The notes under the pieces: generated by a model
Told to the model about the DNA's origin: nothing
What the model saw: only the letters and a program-made list of their open reading frames with translations
The model's database searches: none
Source of the DNA: Xanthobacteraceae bacterium
Lineage (GTDB): Bacteria > Pseudomonadota > Alphaproteobacteria > Rhizobiales > Xanthobacteraceae
Length of the DNA: 17,936 bases
Reading direction: 5' to 3'
Assembly: GCA_030039655.1 (NCBI GenBank)
Contig: JASHVC010000088.1
Span: 1 to 17,936 of the forward strand
Part shown: one piece after another, positions 1 through 6,737 of the stretch
Layout of the letters: each line of letters starts with the position of its first letter
Position numbering within the stretch: the stretch's first letter is position 1
Translations under genes and position numbers: made by a program

Positions 1-253
1 GGGGCAGCGTATCACCTCACATTCAATCGGCGATACGCTACCTAAATGTCACATCGAGTGGGCGCCGGTGGGTCGCGAATCTTTACGGCAACGTTCTCCG
101 GTCGGAATCTGACCGCTCGATATCGCAGTGAAGTCTATTTTCGTTAAAGAAGGAAAAGAGGCAAGCAGCTGGCCTCTGATCAAGTGCAAAGTCTTGATTC
201 TCGCACTTCCAATCCAGTGATAAATGTTTCCGCGCCGCAAGAGCCGGCACCGC
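1..253. other. Intergenic stretch, nothing assignable
   Basis: I see no gene here that I can support. A 63-codon open frame on the minus strand has no ribosome binding site and a composition that does not look coding. A small hairpin (CGGTC at 99-103 with GACCG at 111-115) lacks a T-run on either side, so I do not call it a terminator for the membrane protein gene that ends at 254. Confidence 0.4.
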
Positions 254-910
254 CTAGAGCTGATAAGCGTTCGTAACGAAAAACACTGCCGCCGCGACGA
301 CGATGCCGAGCAGCGACAGCAGATAGGGCCTCCACATCCTCCAAAGAACTCTATTTAGTACGCGATCCTCCCGATCAGTTGGAGGCATAAGCAGCGCAAT
401 AGATAGTAATGGTATAGCGAATAAGACAAGGCCGAGGAGCGTCACGCCATAGATCCAAACGGCGACGACGTAGCCGAGTATCTGAGCCAGCGACAGTCGT
501 CTACTGCGCGTTGCGATCGAGCCGCTAAGATTTGCGGCAGCATTCAAGGTGGAAAGCGCCGCCAAGTCGTTCCACCATTCCGGGACGTAAATTTGGAGCG
601 GGAGCTGAAGCCAGAAGGCTACGCGTTCGGTGGCAACAACGAACGGGGTGTAGAGTAAAGTCACGATCGAGCCAAGGAAGTCGCGACCAACAGAAAGCCA
701 GTGCGCATAGGTTGGCATCAGATGCACACCGAGCGCACGTTGAACAAGGCTGATAACCGCTATTGCCGAAACTGCTGCACCAAGCAGGTACAATGACCGA
801 AAGAGAAGTTTGCTCAAGAAGAGCGGGGATGAGTTATCGTTTGCTACGTCGTTCGCAGACATTTTGCCCAGTGCCGGGGGGCCGTAGTCCTTTGGGGCGG
901 CAAAGGGCAA
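254..910 (-). CDS. Hypothetical multi-pass membrane protein
   Basis: I do not recognise this family. The 218-residue frame starts at a TTG; an ATG at 860-862 (residue 17) is an equally plausible start, giving about 202 residues, and neither has a convincing ribosome binding site. The protein has a polar N-terminus, then hydrophobic segments at about 35-57 and 70-90, a polar stretch with an aromatic motif (PEWWND, about 110), and further membrane segments at about 143-175 and 195-215. It lies 4 bases after the stop of the gene at 915-1667, so the two are very probably co-transcribed and perhaps work as a membrane pair. Both have a PxxVPxW-like aromatic motif in the middle, which hints at distant paralogy. 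Codon use is clearly less GC-rich than the rest of the window, which suggests acquisition by transfer. No function is proposed. Confidence 0.6.
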   Translation of the reverse strand: MPFAAPKDYGPPALGKMSANDVANDNSSPLFLSKLLFRSLYLLGAAVSAIAVISLVQRALGVHLMPTYAHWLSVGRDFLGSIVTLLYTPFVVATERVAFWLQLPLQIYVPEWWNDLAALSTLNAAANLSGSIATRSRRLSLAQILGYVVAVWIYGVTLLGLVLFAIPLLSIALLMPPTDREDRVLNRVLWRMWRPYLLSLLGIVVAAAVFFVTNAYQL

Positions 911-914
911 ATGC

Positions 915-1667
915 CTAAGCCGGCAAAAACTTATATGCAGCCAGCCAGTGCAGGTAAACGACGTTGCCGACCACCAACAGAGCGAACAGTAATCCGATGC
1001 TTAGTAGCCAACGCCATGAAATGAGGAAGCCTGAACCGATCACCATTGCAAGGACGAGCGACCACTTGCCATAGGCAATAATCGTGGCTGTGTGAAGCGA
1101 TACAAAAAACGACATAAAGGTCAGGAAGCAGTAGGCTGGAAGCAAGCCGATCACAACAATCGTTGCGCATCCCGTCACGACCGCGGCAACGTCATCTATG
1201 TGGGCCTGCCAACCTTTGTCCAGAGAGCGCAGCGGATCACTCTCATATAGGGAGCGTGAAAGTCCGAACGATAGAAGGTCGGTAATAAACCACCTTCCCG
1301 TTCTTCGCTGATAGCTCACGCTGGTGACGGTAAACGATACGCATAGAAGGACGACGTAGTTATCCCATTCAAGCGGGACGGCGATGGGCGAGCGGGCAAA
1401 AGCCCAGGCTGTCCATATTGCGTACTCTCCCGCGAGCCATTGTATGGACGCGGCCCATTTAATGAGCCGCGTGGTCAAATCCACGAAGATGATCAAGGCA
1501 AGAGGGACGGCGATTAGGTTCCACGGGCCGCGAGCGAAATCTCCCCACGACCACGTTTTATCTTCGTGAACTGTTAGTAGCTGGGCCATAATGAGTTCAC
1601 TGACAAAGCCTATTTGCTCATTGAACTCGAACCTGATGACAAGATCGAGAAATAAACGATCGGCCAT
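915..1667 (-). CDS. Hypothetical multi-pass membrane protein
   Basis: I do not recognise this family. The 250-residue frame starts at ATG 1665-1667; an internal ATG at 1587-1589 (residue 27) would remove a polar leader and is possible, and neither start has a strong Shine-Dalgarno sequence. About six hydrophobic segments are visible (roughly 49-67, 100-118, 158-180, 182-200, 203-219 and 221-240), separated by a charged cytoplasmic-looking section around 120-155. It is the first gene of a two-gene unit with the membrane protein at 254-910. The base composition is lower in GC than in the neighbouring exopolysaccharide genes. With the nearby tRNA-Gln this suggests a horizontally acquired segment. 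No enzymatic motif is visible and I propose no function. Confidence 0.62.
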   Translation of the reverse strand: MADRLFLDLVIRFEFNEQIGFVSELIMAQLLTVHEDKTWSWGDFARGPWNLIAVPLALIIFVDLTTRLIKWAASIQWLAGEYAIWTAWAFARSPIAVPLEWDNYVVLLCVSFTVTSVSYQRRTGRWFITDLLSFGLSRSLYESDPLRSLDKGWQAHIDDVAAVVTGCATIVVIGLLPAYCFLTFMSFFVSLHTATIIAYGKWSLVLAMVIGSGFLISWRWLLSIGLLFALLVVGNVVYLHWLAAYKFLPA

Positions 1668-1782
1668 TCACATAACTTGCGCCATCCTGCTGATAGTCCA
1701 CATGATCCGACTATACTCCCCACAATTATCAACACGACAAAACAGCCAGGGACCGATGAAGCTTGCTGATCGAAGCGCCTGA

Positions 1783-1863
1783 TTATTTCGGAAGCCGGGT
1801 TGAGTTGAGCCATGCAGCGAAGGCCGCGGCGCCCGGAAGGCCGCCGAAGAGGACCTTGACTAG
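1783..1863 (-). other. Possible C-terminal coding remnant beside the tRNA
   Basis: Between the 3' end of the tRNA-Gln and the low-GC membrane genes lies a short GC-rich stretch that reads on the minus strand as about 26 sense codons ending in TAA (1783-1785), with strongly GC3-biased, host-like codons (ending NSTRLPK). It has no start codon after the in-frame stop inside the tRNA. It may be the tail of a gene cut off by a past integration or deletion, or chance. I could not identify a family. Confidence 0.18.
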
Positions 1864-1864
1864 C

Positions 1865-1938
1865 TGGCTGGGGAACTAGGATTCGAACCTAGATTCTCGG
1901 AGTCAGAGTCCGATGTTCTACCGTTGAACTATTCCCCA
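1865..1938 (-). tRNA. tRNA-Gln(CTG)
   Basis: The minus strand folds into a complete 74-nucleotide cloverleaf. The acceptor stem pairs TGGGGAA with TTCCCCA (a U1-A72 pair, typical of tRNA-Gln), the discriminator is G, and CCA is encoded at 1865-1867. The anticodon stem TCGGA/TCCGA encloses the loop CTCTGAC with anticodon CTG, reading CAG. The T arm carries GGTTCGAATCC. The 3' end faces the less GC-rich membrane-protein genes, which is the usual side for integration of mobile DNA into a tRNA gene. Confidence 0.96.
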
Positions 1939-2166
1939 AGTCTCTAGCCGCGGACATCAATCAGAGAGCCTCCCCGTGCCGCGCCGGCGCCTCGGAGGCG
2001 ACATCATCTATGGCATCTGCGCTGCCTTTCCAAGGGTGCGGAACCGCATCCTCGCAACGCAATGGCCCGGCCGATGATGGGGAGATTATGCATGGGCACA
2101 CACCCCGCGGGTGCTTAAGGTCGGCGATCTATATTTGAATTCCCGTACGCAAGACTATGTATTACG

Positions 2167-2177
2167 CAATAATATTG
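2167..2177. promoter_or_regulatory. Palindrome overlapping the predicted -35 box
   Basis: CAATAATATTG is a perfect inverted repeat (5-base arms, 1-base centre) whose right end overlaps the predicted -35 hexamer at 2175-2180. This would be a natural site for a repressor or activator of the exopolysaccharide operon. No regulator is identified, and short AT-rich palindromes can arise by chance. Confidence 0.25.
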
Positions 2178-2203
2178 AGTAGTAATTCGGTGTGATGTAA
2201 AAT
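2175..2203 (+). promoter_or_regulatory. Predicted sigma-70 promoter of the exopolysaccharide operon
   Basis: TTGAGT (2175-2180) and TAAAAT (2198-2203) are separated by 17 bases. They match 4 of 6 and 5 of 6 positions of the TTGACA/TATAAT consensus. Transcription would start near 2210, giving a leader of about 105 bases before the ATG at 2316. This is the best-matching promoter I can see in the intergenic region. Confidence 0.42.
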
Positions 2204-2245
2204 AAAGGAGCTAAGCAAAAGTACTTAAATAGTATAGATTCACCA

Positions 2246-2280
2246 AAATTTCGTCTAAATGTTTACTCGTTGGCGAATTT
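2246..2280 (+). promoter_or_regulatory. Possible leader hairpin upstream of the Hpt gene
   Basis: AAATTTCGTC (2246-2255) can pair with GGCGAATTT (2272-2280), with one bulged T and one G-U pair, around a loop of about 16 bases. It lies in the predicted 5' leader 35 bases before the start codon. The ribosome binding site GGGGGGA (2302-2308) is not inside the stem. It could be a protein operator or an RNA stability element; it matches no riboswitch class I know. Confidence 0.2.
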
Positions 2281-2315
2281 AACTTATGTAATTTGGCCAT
2301 TGGGGGGATTGCTCG

Positions 2316-2675
2316 ATGACTGATGATATTTTTGCCCAGCGTGTGGCCAAGGTGCGCCAGCGATTCATGTCGTCGCTGGAAGAGAAAATCGACAGCACCT
2401 ATGCCGCGCTTCCAGGTCTGGGCGGGACCGAACCACCCGCGGTTGCGGCCGTAGCGGAAGCCTACCGCCGCATCCACGGCATCGTCGGCATCGGCCGGAC
2501 GGTTGGCTTTCCGGCCGTCGGGACCGCGGCGCACGACGTGGAGGACGTGCTGCGTCCGCCTTATCACGCCGGGCGCGGGCTCACCGATGGCGAAGTCTCT
2601 CTCCTGAAAACATCCCTGCAAACTTTGCGCGAGGTGGCAACGCGCGAACTGCAGTCCTCCTCTCCCTCTCACTGA
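2316..2675 (+). CDS. Stand-alone histidine phosphotransfer (Hpt) protein
   Basis: This 119-residue soluble protein looks like a single Hpt domain, which carries phosphate from one receiver domain to another in a phosphorelay. The key segment RRIHGIVGIGRTVGF (about 51-65) matches the Hpt pattern H-x-(I/L)-x-G-x-x-x-x-x-G/A, with His54 as the predicted phospho-accepting residue. It is followed by a helix ending AAHDVEDVL, typical of the four-helix bundle. A GGGGGGA Shine-Dalgarno sequence sits 7 bases before the ATG. It is the first gene of the exopolysaccharide operon, and the BcsB-like gene begins about 10 bases after its stop. The convergent hybrid kinase has receiver domains but no Hpt domain, so this protein is a natural partner. 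The fold assignment rests on a short motif and is good but not certain. Confidence 0.72.
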   Translation: MTDDIFAQRVAKVRQRFMSSLEEKIDSTYAALPGLGGTEPPAVAAVAEAYRRIHGIVGIGRTVGFPAVGTAAHDVEDVLRPPYHAGRGLTDGEVSLLKTSLQTLREVATRELQSSSPSH

Positions 2676-2685
2676 CTGCTTGACA

Positions 2686-4860
2686 ATGACCAGGTGTATG
2701 CGCGTTATCCTTGTGCTCGTCTGGGCGCTCCTACTGATCCCAGCGCAGGCTTATTCGCAAAATCAAACGCAGGCCCAGCCGCCGACCCATGTTTTGGGCA
2801 GTCCAGTCTTGGGGCGCCCAGTCGTGGGGCATCCGTCTACGCCGCCGCAGACGCGGCCAAACGTTGCCAGCCGAGTGCCGGCGCCTGCCGCTCCCGTCGA
2901 GACGGTCGCTGCGGTCGCCGCTCCCGCAATTGCCGCACCCAAATCAAACTCCCTGGTGGCTGCAATCACGCTGGCCGACATCGGCTTCGTCAACGGTTTG
3001 CGTTTCGCCAATCTCGGCGGCCAGCACGAGCTTTATGTGCCGCTGCCGCAGGACAGCGACGTAGCAGCAACCAGCCTATCGCTGGTGCTTGACGATTTCA
3101 CCGCGCATGAGGCGAAGCGCAATCTCGAAGTGCAGGTCAACAATCGCACCGTCGCCGCCATCGTGCTGGACGGGAAGGGGAGAAACCGCGTCATTCAAGT
3201 GCCGCTGAGCGGCGCCAAGCCGAAAGACGGATATCTCAAGCTCGCGTTTCTGTATTCCGGCGCAGTCACGCCTGACCACTGCATCGACGTACGCTACGTG
3301 GGCGACAGCTTGATCATCAGGCCGGAGACGGCGGTGGAGGTCGACGTTGGCCCGGCAAGCCGGCTTGATGTTCCCACAACGGCAGCGCTGATGCCGCGCG
3401 ATGTGGCAGTGTTCTTGCCCAATCGTCACTTGGCGGCGACGGAGCTCGGGACCGCGCTCACCGTCGGGCGCGCGCTCATCAGCAGCGGGCGGCGGGTGAC
3501 TTTTTACGATGGCTACGATGCCATTGCGGAGCTCGCCAAGCGTGACGAAGCAGGCCGTTGGGCGCACGGCATCGTTCTGGTCGGCACCCTCACCGATGTC
3601 GGCGGCATCATCGACGGGCCGATCGCTACAGTGGCGGGCGACTTTCAGCAGTTCGGTCTGATTGATGCCATTCGCATTCGCGGTCTGCCGGCGCTGGTCA
3701 TCGCCGACGCGGATAGCGTGCGAGCCGCGCGCTTGTTCGGGACCCCTATGCTCGCCGCTACTCGCGGTGTGGCTGCGGCTTCGGTTGGGCAAGTGGCGCC
3801 GATCGATCTGCCCAAGGACCGGATCACTTTCGACCAGCTTGTGGTGCCGCCCGAAGAGGTCGAGGTGTTCGGCCGCGCTGAACTGAGTGCCGTCATCGAC
3901 GCGCGCCGGCTGCCAGGCGGAACCTATCCGACGCGGCTGTCACTGGATCTGATGGTGGCTCCCGACGGCGTCGGCGCCAAGGCCGTCGTCAGCGTGTTCG
4001 TCAATGACCGTCTGCTCGGCAGCACGGTCGCGGCGACCACCGAAGCAACGCATCTCGATCTACCCCTTCCGGATGGTCTTATCGGGACCGCCGCCAACAT
4101 TCGCGTCGTCGTGGAGCGTGACATCGCGCAAGGCGATTGCCGTTTCGGTCCACAGGGCTACCCGGCGCAAATTCTTGGATCCTCGGCCCTCCTGCTCGGC
4201 AGCGCCGGCGGCGCGGCGAGCGATTTCGCCGAACTCACGTCGCACTTCGCTCACGGGGTCGATATTTTGTTGCCCGCTGCTTCCGCCGATCAGCCCATCC
4301 GTGTGCTCGGCATTGTCGCGGAAGTAGCGAGCAACCTCTCGCCCGATACGGCAGCGCTCAACGTGAGCTATGTCGCGGCGAGCAGCGAGCCCGTGCCTGA
4401 GGCGCCGTTCATCGCCGTTAGCGATGTGCCGCCCGCCGGCGGATCGCCGCGCGTGAGCTTTGACCGCGGCCGTGTCGTCGTGGTTGATCCGTCCGGCCGC
4501 ACATTGCTGGATCTTGGCGGATTCTCCGGCGGTGCGGTCATGCAGGTTCTTGAAGCTAACAGCGAGCCCGGCCTGTGGATCAAACCGCTTTCGGCCAACG
4601 GGCAGGCGCCATCGCCGCCTGAGCTTCACCTCGATCACGGCGACGTCGCCTTCGTCGACGATAAGGGTGTGGCACTTGCCATGTCGACCGAGCACGACAC
4701 ACTGGTCAAAATCTCCTACCCGGATCAGGTGTCGTGGCTCACGGTGGCGGAGCGCTTCCGCTCCTGGATCATCGGTGCCCTTTGGCTCCTGGTGACAGCT
4801 GGTTTGTTGTTGACGCTGCAGCGCTTCTTCCGCAAGCGGCCAGCCAACCAAGCCGACTAG
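2686..4860 (+). CDS. BcsB-like periplasmic exopolysaccharide synthase subunit
   Basis: The 724-residue protein resembles BcsB, the membrane-anchored periplasmic partner of cellulose synthase that guides the emerging glucan. It has a signal peptide (about 1-22, ending AQA), a proline-rich linker with a short tandem repeat (about 35-65), a long beta-rich periplasmic part, and one C-terminal membrane helix (about 693-711) followed by a basic tail, which is the BcsB topology. Length is close to the usual 750-800. Two cysteines, C199 (PDHC) and C485 (GDCRFGP), lie in conserved-looking positions. The start is ambiguous: TTG 2680, ATG 2686 and ATG 2698 share the frame, and none has a strong ribosome binding site. 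The next gene is a family-2 glycosyltransferase, starting 2 bases after this stop. No bcsA with a PilZ domain, bcsC or bcsZ is present, so the polymer may not be cellulose. Confidence 0.83.
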   Translation: MTRCMRVILVLVWALLLIPAQAYSQNQTQAQPPTHVLGSPVLGRPVVGHPSTPPQTRPNVASRVPAPAAPVETVAAVAAPAIAAPKSNSLVAAITLADIGFVNGLRFANLGGQHELYVPLPQDSDVAATSLSLVLDDFTAHEAKRNLEVQVNNRTVAAIVLDGKGRNRVIQVPLSGAKPKDGYLKLAFLYSGAVTPDHCIDVRYVGDSLIIRPETAVEVDVGPASRLDVPTTAALMPRDVAVFLPNRHLAATELGTALTVGRALISSGRRVTFYDGYDAIAELAKRDEAGRWAHGIVLVGTLTDVGGIIDGPIATVAGDFQQFGLIDAIRIRGLPALVIADADSVRAARLFGTPMLAATRGVAAASVGQVAPIDLPKDRITFDQLVVPPEEVEVFGRAELSAVIDARRLPGGTYPTRLSLDLMVAPDGVGAKAVVSVFVNDRLLGSTVAATTEATHLDLPLPDGLIGTAANIRVVVERDIAQGDCRFGPQGYPAQILGSSALLLGSAGGAASDFAELTSHFAHGVDILLPAASADQPIRVLGIVAEVASNLSPDTAALNVSYVAASSEPVPEAPFIAVSDVPPAGGSPRVSFDRGRVVVVDPSGRTLLDLGGFSGGAVMQVLEANSEPGLWIKPLSANGQAPSPPELHLDHGDVAFVDDKGVALAMSTEHDTLVKISYPDQVSWLTVAERFRSWIIGALWLLVTAGLLLTLQRFFRKRPANQAD
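2791..2835 (+). repeat. Three 15-base tandem repeats in the BcsB-like gene
   Basis: Three consecutive imperfect 15-base units encode VLGSP, VLGRP and VVGHP in the proline-rich linker just after the signal peptide. Such an in-frame repeat can change copy number without breaking the frame. It probably forms a flexible spacer between the membrane surface and the folded periplasmic part. Confidence 0.6.
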
Positions 4861-4862
4861 CC

Positions 4863-6737
4863 ATGCCGTTGTCACCGTCCGATCGCGCCCTTGGCGATTT
4901 GCTGGTGGGCCGCCGTGTCATCGAACTACCGCAGCTCGACGAGGCGGTGGAGCTGGCGGAGCGATGGAACGTGCGTCTCGGCGACGCGCTGCTGTCACGC
5001 AACTGGATGGACCCGCGCAATTACTACGAAACCTACGCGCAGAATTTTGACTTGCCTTTCGTCGACCTCATTCGCGACCCGCCGGATCGCGACGTACTGA
5101 ATGAGGTCGACGCCGACCTCTATGCGAGCCGCCTCATTATGCCGTGGCGACGCAATGAGAATCGGCTGGTGATCGCCACGGCCGAGCCCGGACCCGAAAC
5201 CGTGCTGTTCGCGCGCGGCCGCTGGGGTAATGCCATCGAGTTCGTGGTGGCGTCGAAATTCGACATCGTGTTTACGCTGCAGACGGCGTTCGGCGACCAC
5301 TTGTCGCGCCGCGCGGTATTCGAGCTTGCCGAGCTCGATCCGCACATGTCGGCGCGCACGGTCGTTACCACCCCGCAACTGATCGCGGCCTACGGGTTAA
5401 TCAGTGCCGCCCTCGCCGGTTTGGCCATAGCGCCGATTACTACGCTGATCGCGCTGAATATCGCCTTTAGTATTTTCTACCTCGGGAATTTCATTTTTAA
5501 GGGGATTCTGGTCTCGATCGGCGGCGGTCGCTCGGCCGCGGCCGACGAAGCGATCGCCGTCGAGGCGCGCGCCTTGACCGAGGACGAGCTACCGGTCTTC
5601 ACCGTGCTGGTCCCGATGTTCGACGAGGCCGCCATGCTGCCGCGGCTGGCGCAGGCGTTGCGCGAACTCGACTATCCGCTTGCCAAGCTGGACATCAAAA
5701 TCGTGCTCGAGGCCAACGATGTCAAAACCATCGAGACGGCGCGGTCTCTCGGTCTCGAAGGCGTTTTTGAAATCATCATCGTCCCGCACTCCGAGCCGCA
5801 GACCAAGCCGAAAGCCTGCAACTTCGCGCTGCGCTTTGCGCGCGGCGAATATCTGGTCATCTACGACGCCGAGGATCGGCCAGAACCCGATCAGTTGCGC
5901 AAGGTGGTGGCGACCTTCCGTCGTTCGCCGCCTAACACGGCCTGCCTGCAATGCCGCCTCAACTACTACAACGTGAAGGAAAACTGGCTCACGCGCATGT
6001 TTACGCTCGACTATGCGCTGTGGTTCGACCAGGTGCTGCCTGGGCTAGAGCGTCTCGGCATGCCGATCCCGCTCGGCGGTACGTCAAATCATTTCCGCAT
6101 CAGTGTTTTGCGTGAATTGCACGCTTGGGATCCGTTCAACGTTACCGAAGACGCCGATCTCGGTATTCGCATCGGACAAAAGGGCTACAGGGTCGGCGTT
6201 GTCGACTCGACCACATACGAGGAAGCTTGCTGCCAAGCCGGCCAGTGGCTCCGCCAGCGTTCGCGCTGGATCAAAGGCTACATGCAGACGCTTTTGGTGC
6301 ACACGCGGCGGCCGCTGTATTTCGCGCGCAGTGTCGGTGTGCTCGGCTTGTTCGGCTTTGTATTTTTCATCGGCGGCACGGTGCTTGCGGGCCTCCTTAA
6401 TCCACTGTTTTGGCTGTTTTACATCATCTGGCTGATCGCCGCCGCGGCAAATTTGGACGTGATCTTTCCCCACGCCCTTTTGTACCTCTGTCTGTTCAAT
6501 CTGCTCGCGGGGAACGGCGCATTCACTTATTTGGTCATGCTGGCGCCGATCCGGCGCGGGTTTCTCGAGCTCATCCCTTACAGTTTCAGCCTGGCGGGAT
6601 ATTGGGTGTTGCTGTCTGCGGCTGCCTATAGGGCTCTTTGGCAGCTCTTGCGCGACCCCTTCTTGTGGGAAAAGACGCCGCACGGTTTGTCGCAGCATAC
6701 CGACGCACCACTCACCGAAGCCGAAAGCGCGGCATGA
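4863..6737 (+). CDS. MshEN domain-family 2 glycosyltransferase, exopolysaccharide synthase
   Basis: The 624-residue protein is a processive-type inner-membrane glycosyltransferase expected to polymerise a nucleotide sugar and extrude the chain. Residues 8-61 carry two tandem motifs, LGDLLxGxxVxxxxxLxxAV and RLGDALLSRxWxxxxxYxxxxAQ, about 29 residues apart, which match the MshEN (GspE N-terminal) module known to bind c-di-GMP in MshE. Two membrane helices follow (about 173-215). The GT2 domain then has D335xxD338 (YDAED), TED at 428-430 and QRSRW at 465-469, the signature of processive synthases. Four or five more helices lie between 490 and 590. ATG 4863 sits 2 bases after the BcsB-like stop with no clear ribosome binding site, suggesting coupling; the frame is open further upstream but would overlap the neighbour. 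It resembles XagB/NfrB-type enzymes more than BcsA, as it has no PilZ domain. The sugar cannot be deduced. Confidence 0.88.
   Translation: MPLSPSDRALGDLLVGRRVIELPQLDEAVELAERWNVRLGDALLSRNWMDPRNYYETYAQNFDLPFVDLIRDPPDRDVLNEVDADLYASRLIMPWRRNENRLVIATAEPGPETVLFARGRWGNAIEFVVASKFDIVFTLQTAFGDHLSRRAVFELAELDPHMSARTVVTTPQLIAAYGLISAALAGLAIAPITTLIALNIAFSIFYLGNFIFKGILVSIGGGRSAAADEAIAVEARALTEDELPVFTVLVPMFDEAAMLPRLAQALRELDYPLAKLDIKIVLEANDVKTIETARSLGLEGVFEIIIVPHSEPQTKPKACNFALRFARGEYLVIYDAEDRPEPDQLRKVVATFRRSPPNTACLQCRLNYYNVKENWLTRMFTLDYALWFDQVLPGLERLGMPIPLGGTSNHFRISVLRELHAWDPFNVTEDADLGIRIGQKGYRVGVVDSTTYEEACCQAGQWLRQRSRWIKGYMQTLLVHTRRPLYFARSVGVLGLFGFVFFIGGTVLAGLLNPLFWLFYIIWLIAAAANLDVIFPHALLYLCLFNLLAGNGAFTYLVMLAPIRRGFLELIPYSFSLAGYWVLLSAAAYRALWQLLRDPFLWEKTPHGLSQHTDAPLTEAESAA

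Larger units (their letters stand above)
1939..2315. other. Intergenic region: tRNA upstream side and exopolysaccharide operon leader
   Basis: The left half (to about 2100) is GC-rich and has a perfect 13-base palindrome CGCCTCGGAGGCG at 1988-2000; it should hold the tRNA-Gln promoter, which I cannot place. The right half is AT-rich and holds the predicted promoter and leader of the operon that begins at 2316. A short open frame of about 32 codons from GTG 1976 is not convincing as a gene. Confidence 0.5.

Noticed and set aside
2211..2672. 153-codon minus-strand frame opposite the Hpt gene
   Set aside because: The plus strand has a proper ribosome binding site, a promoter and the Hpt motif; the antisense frame has none of these.
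4060..4875. 271-codon minus-strand frame opposite the BcsB-like gene
   Set aside because: It is antisense to a strong coding sequence, its composition is typical of a shadow frame, and it has no ribosome binding site or domain.
2686..6737. Standard cellulose synthase operon (bcsAB)
   Set aside because: The glycosyltransferase has MshEN instead of PilZ, and no bcsC or bcsZ (GH8) gene is present. The BcsB similarity alone does not show that the product is cellulose.
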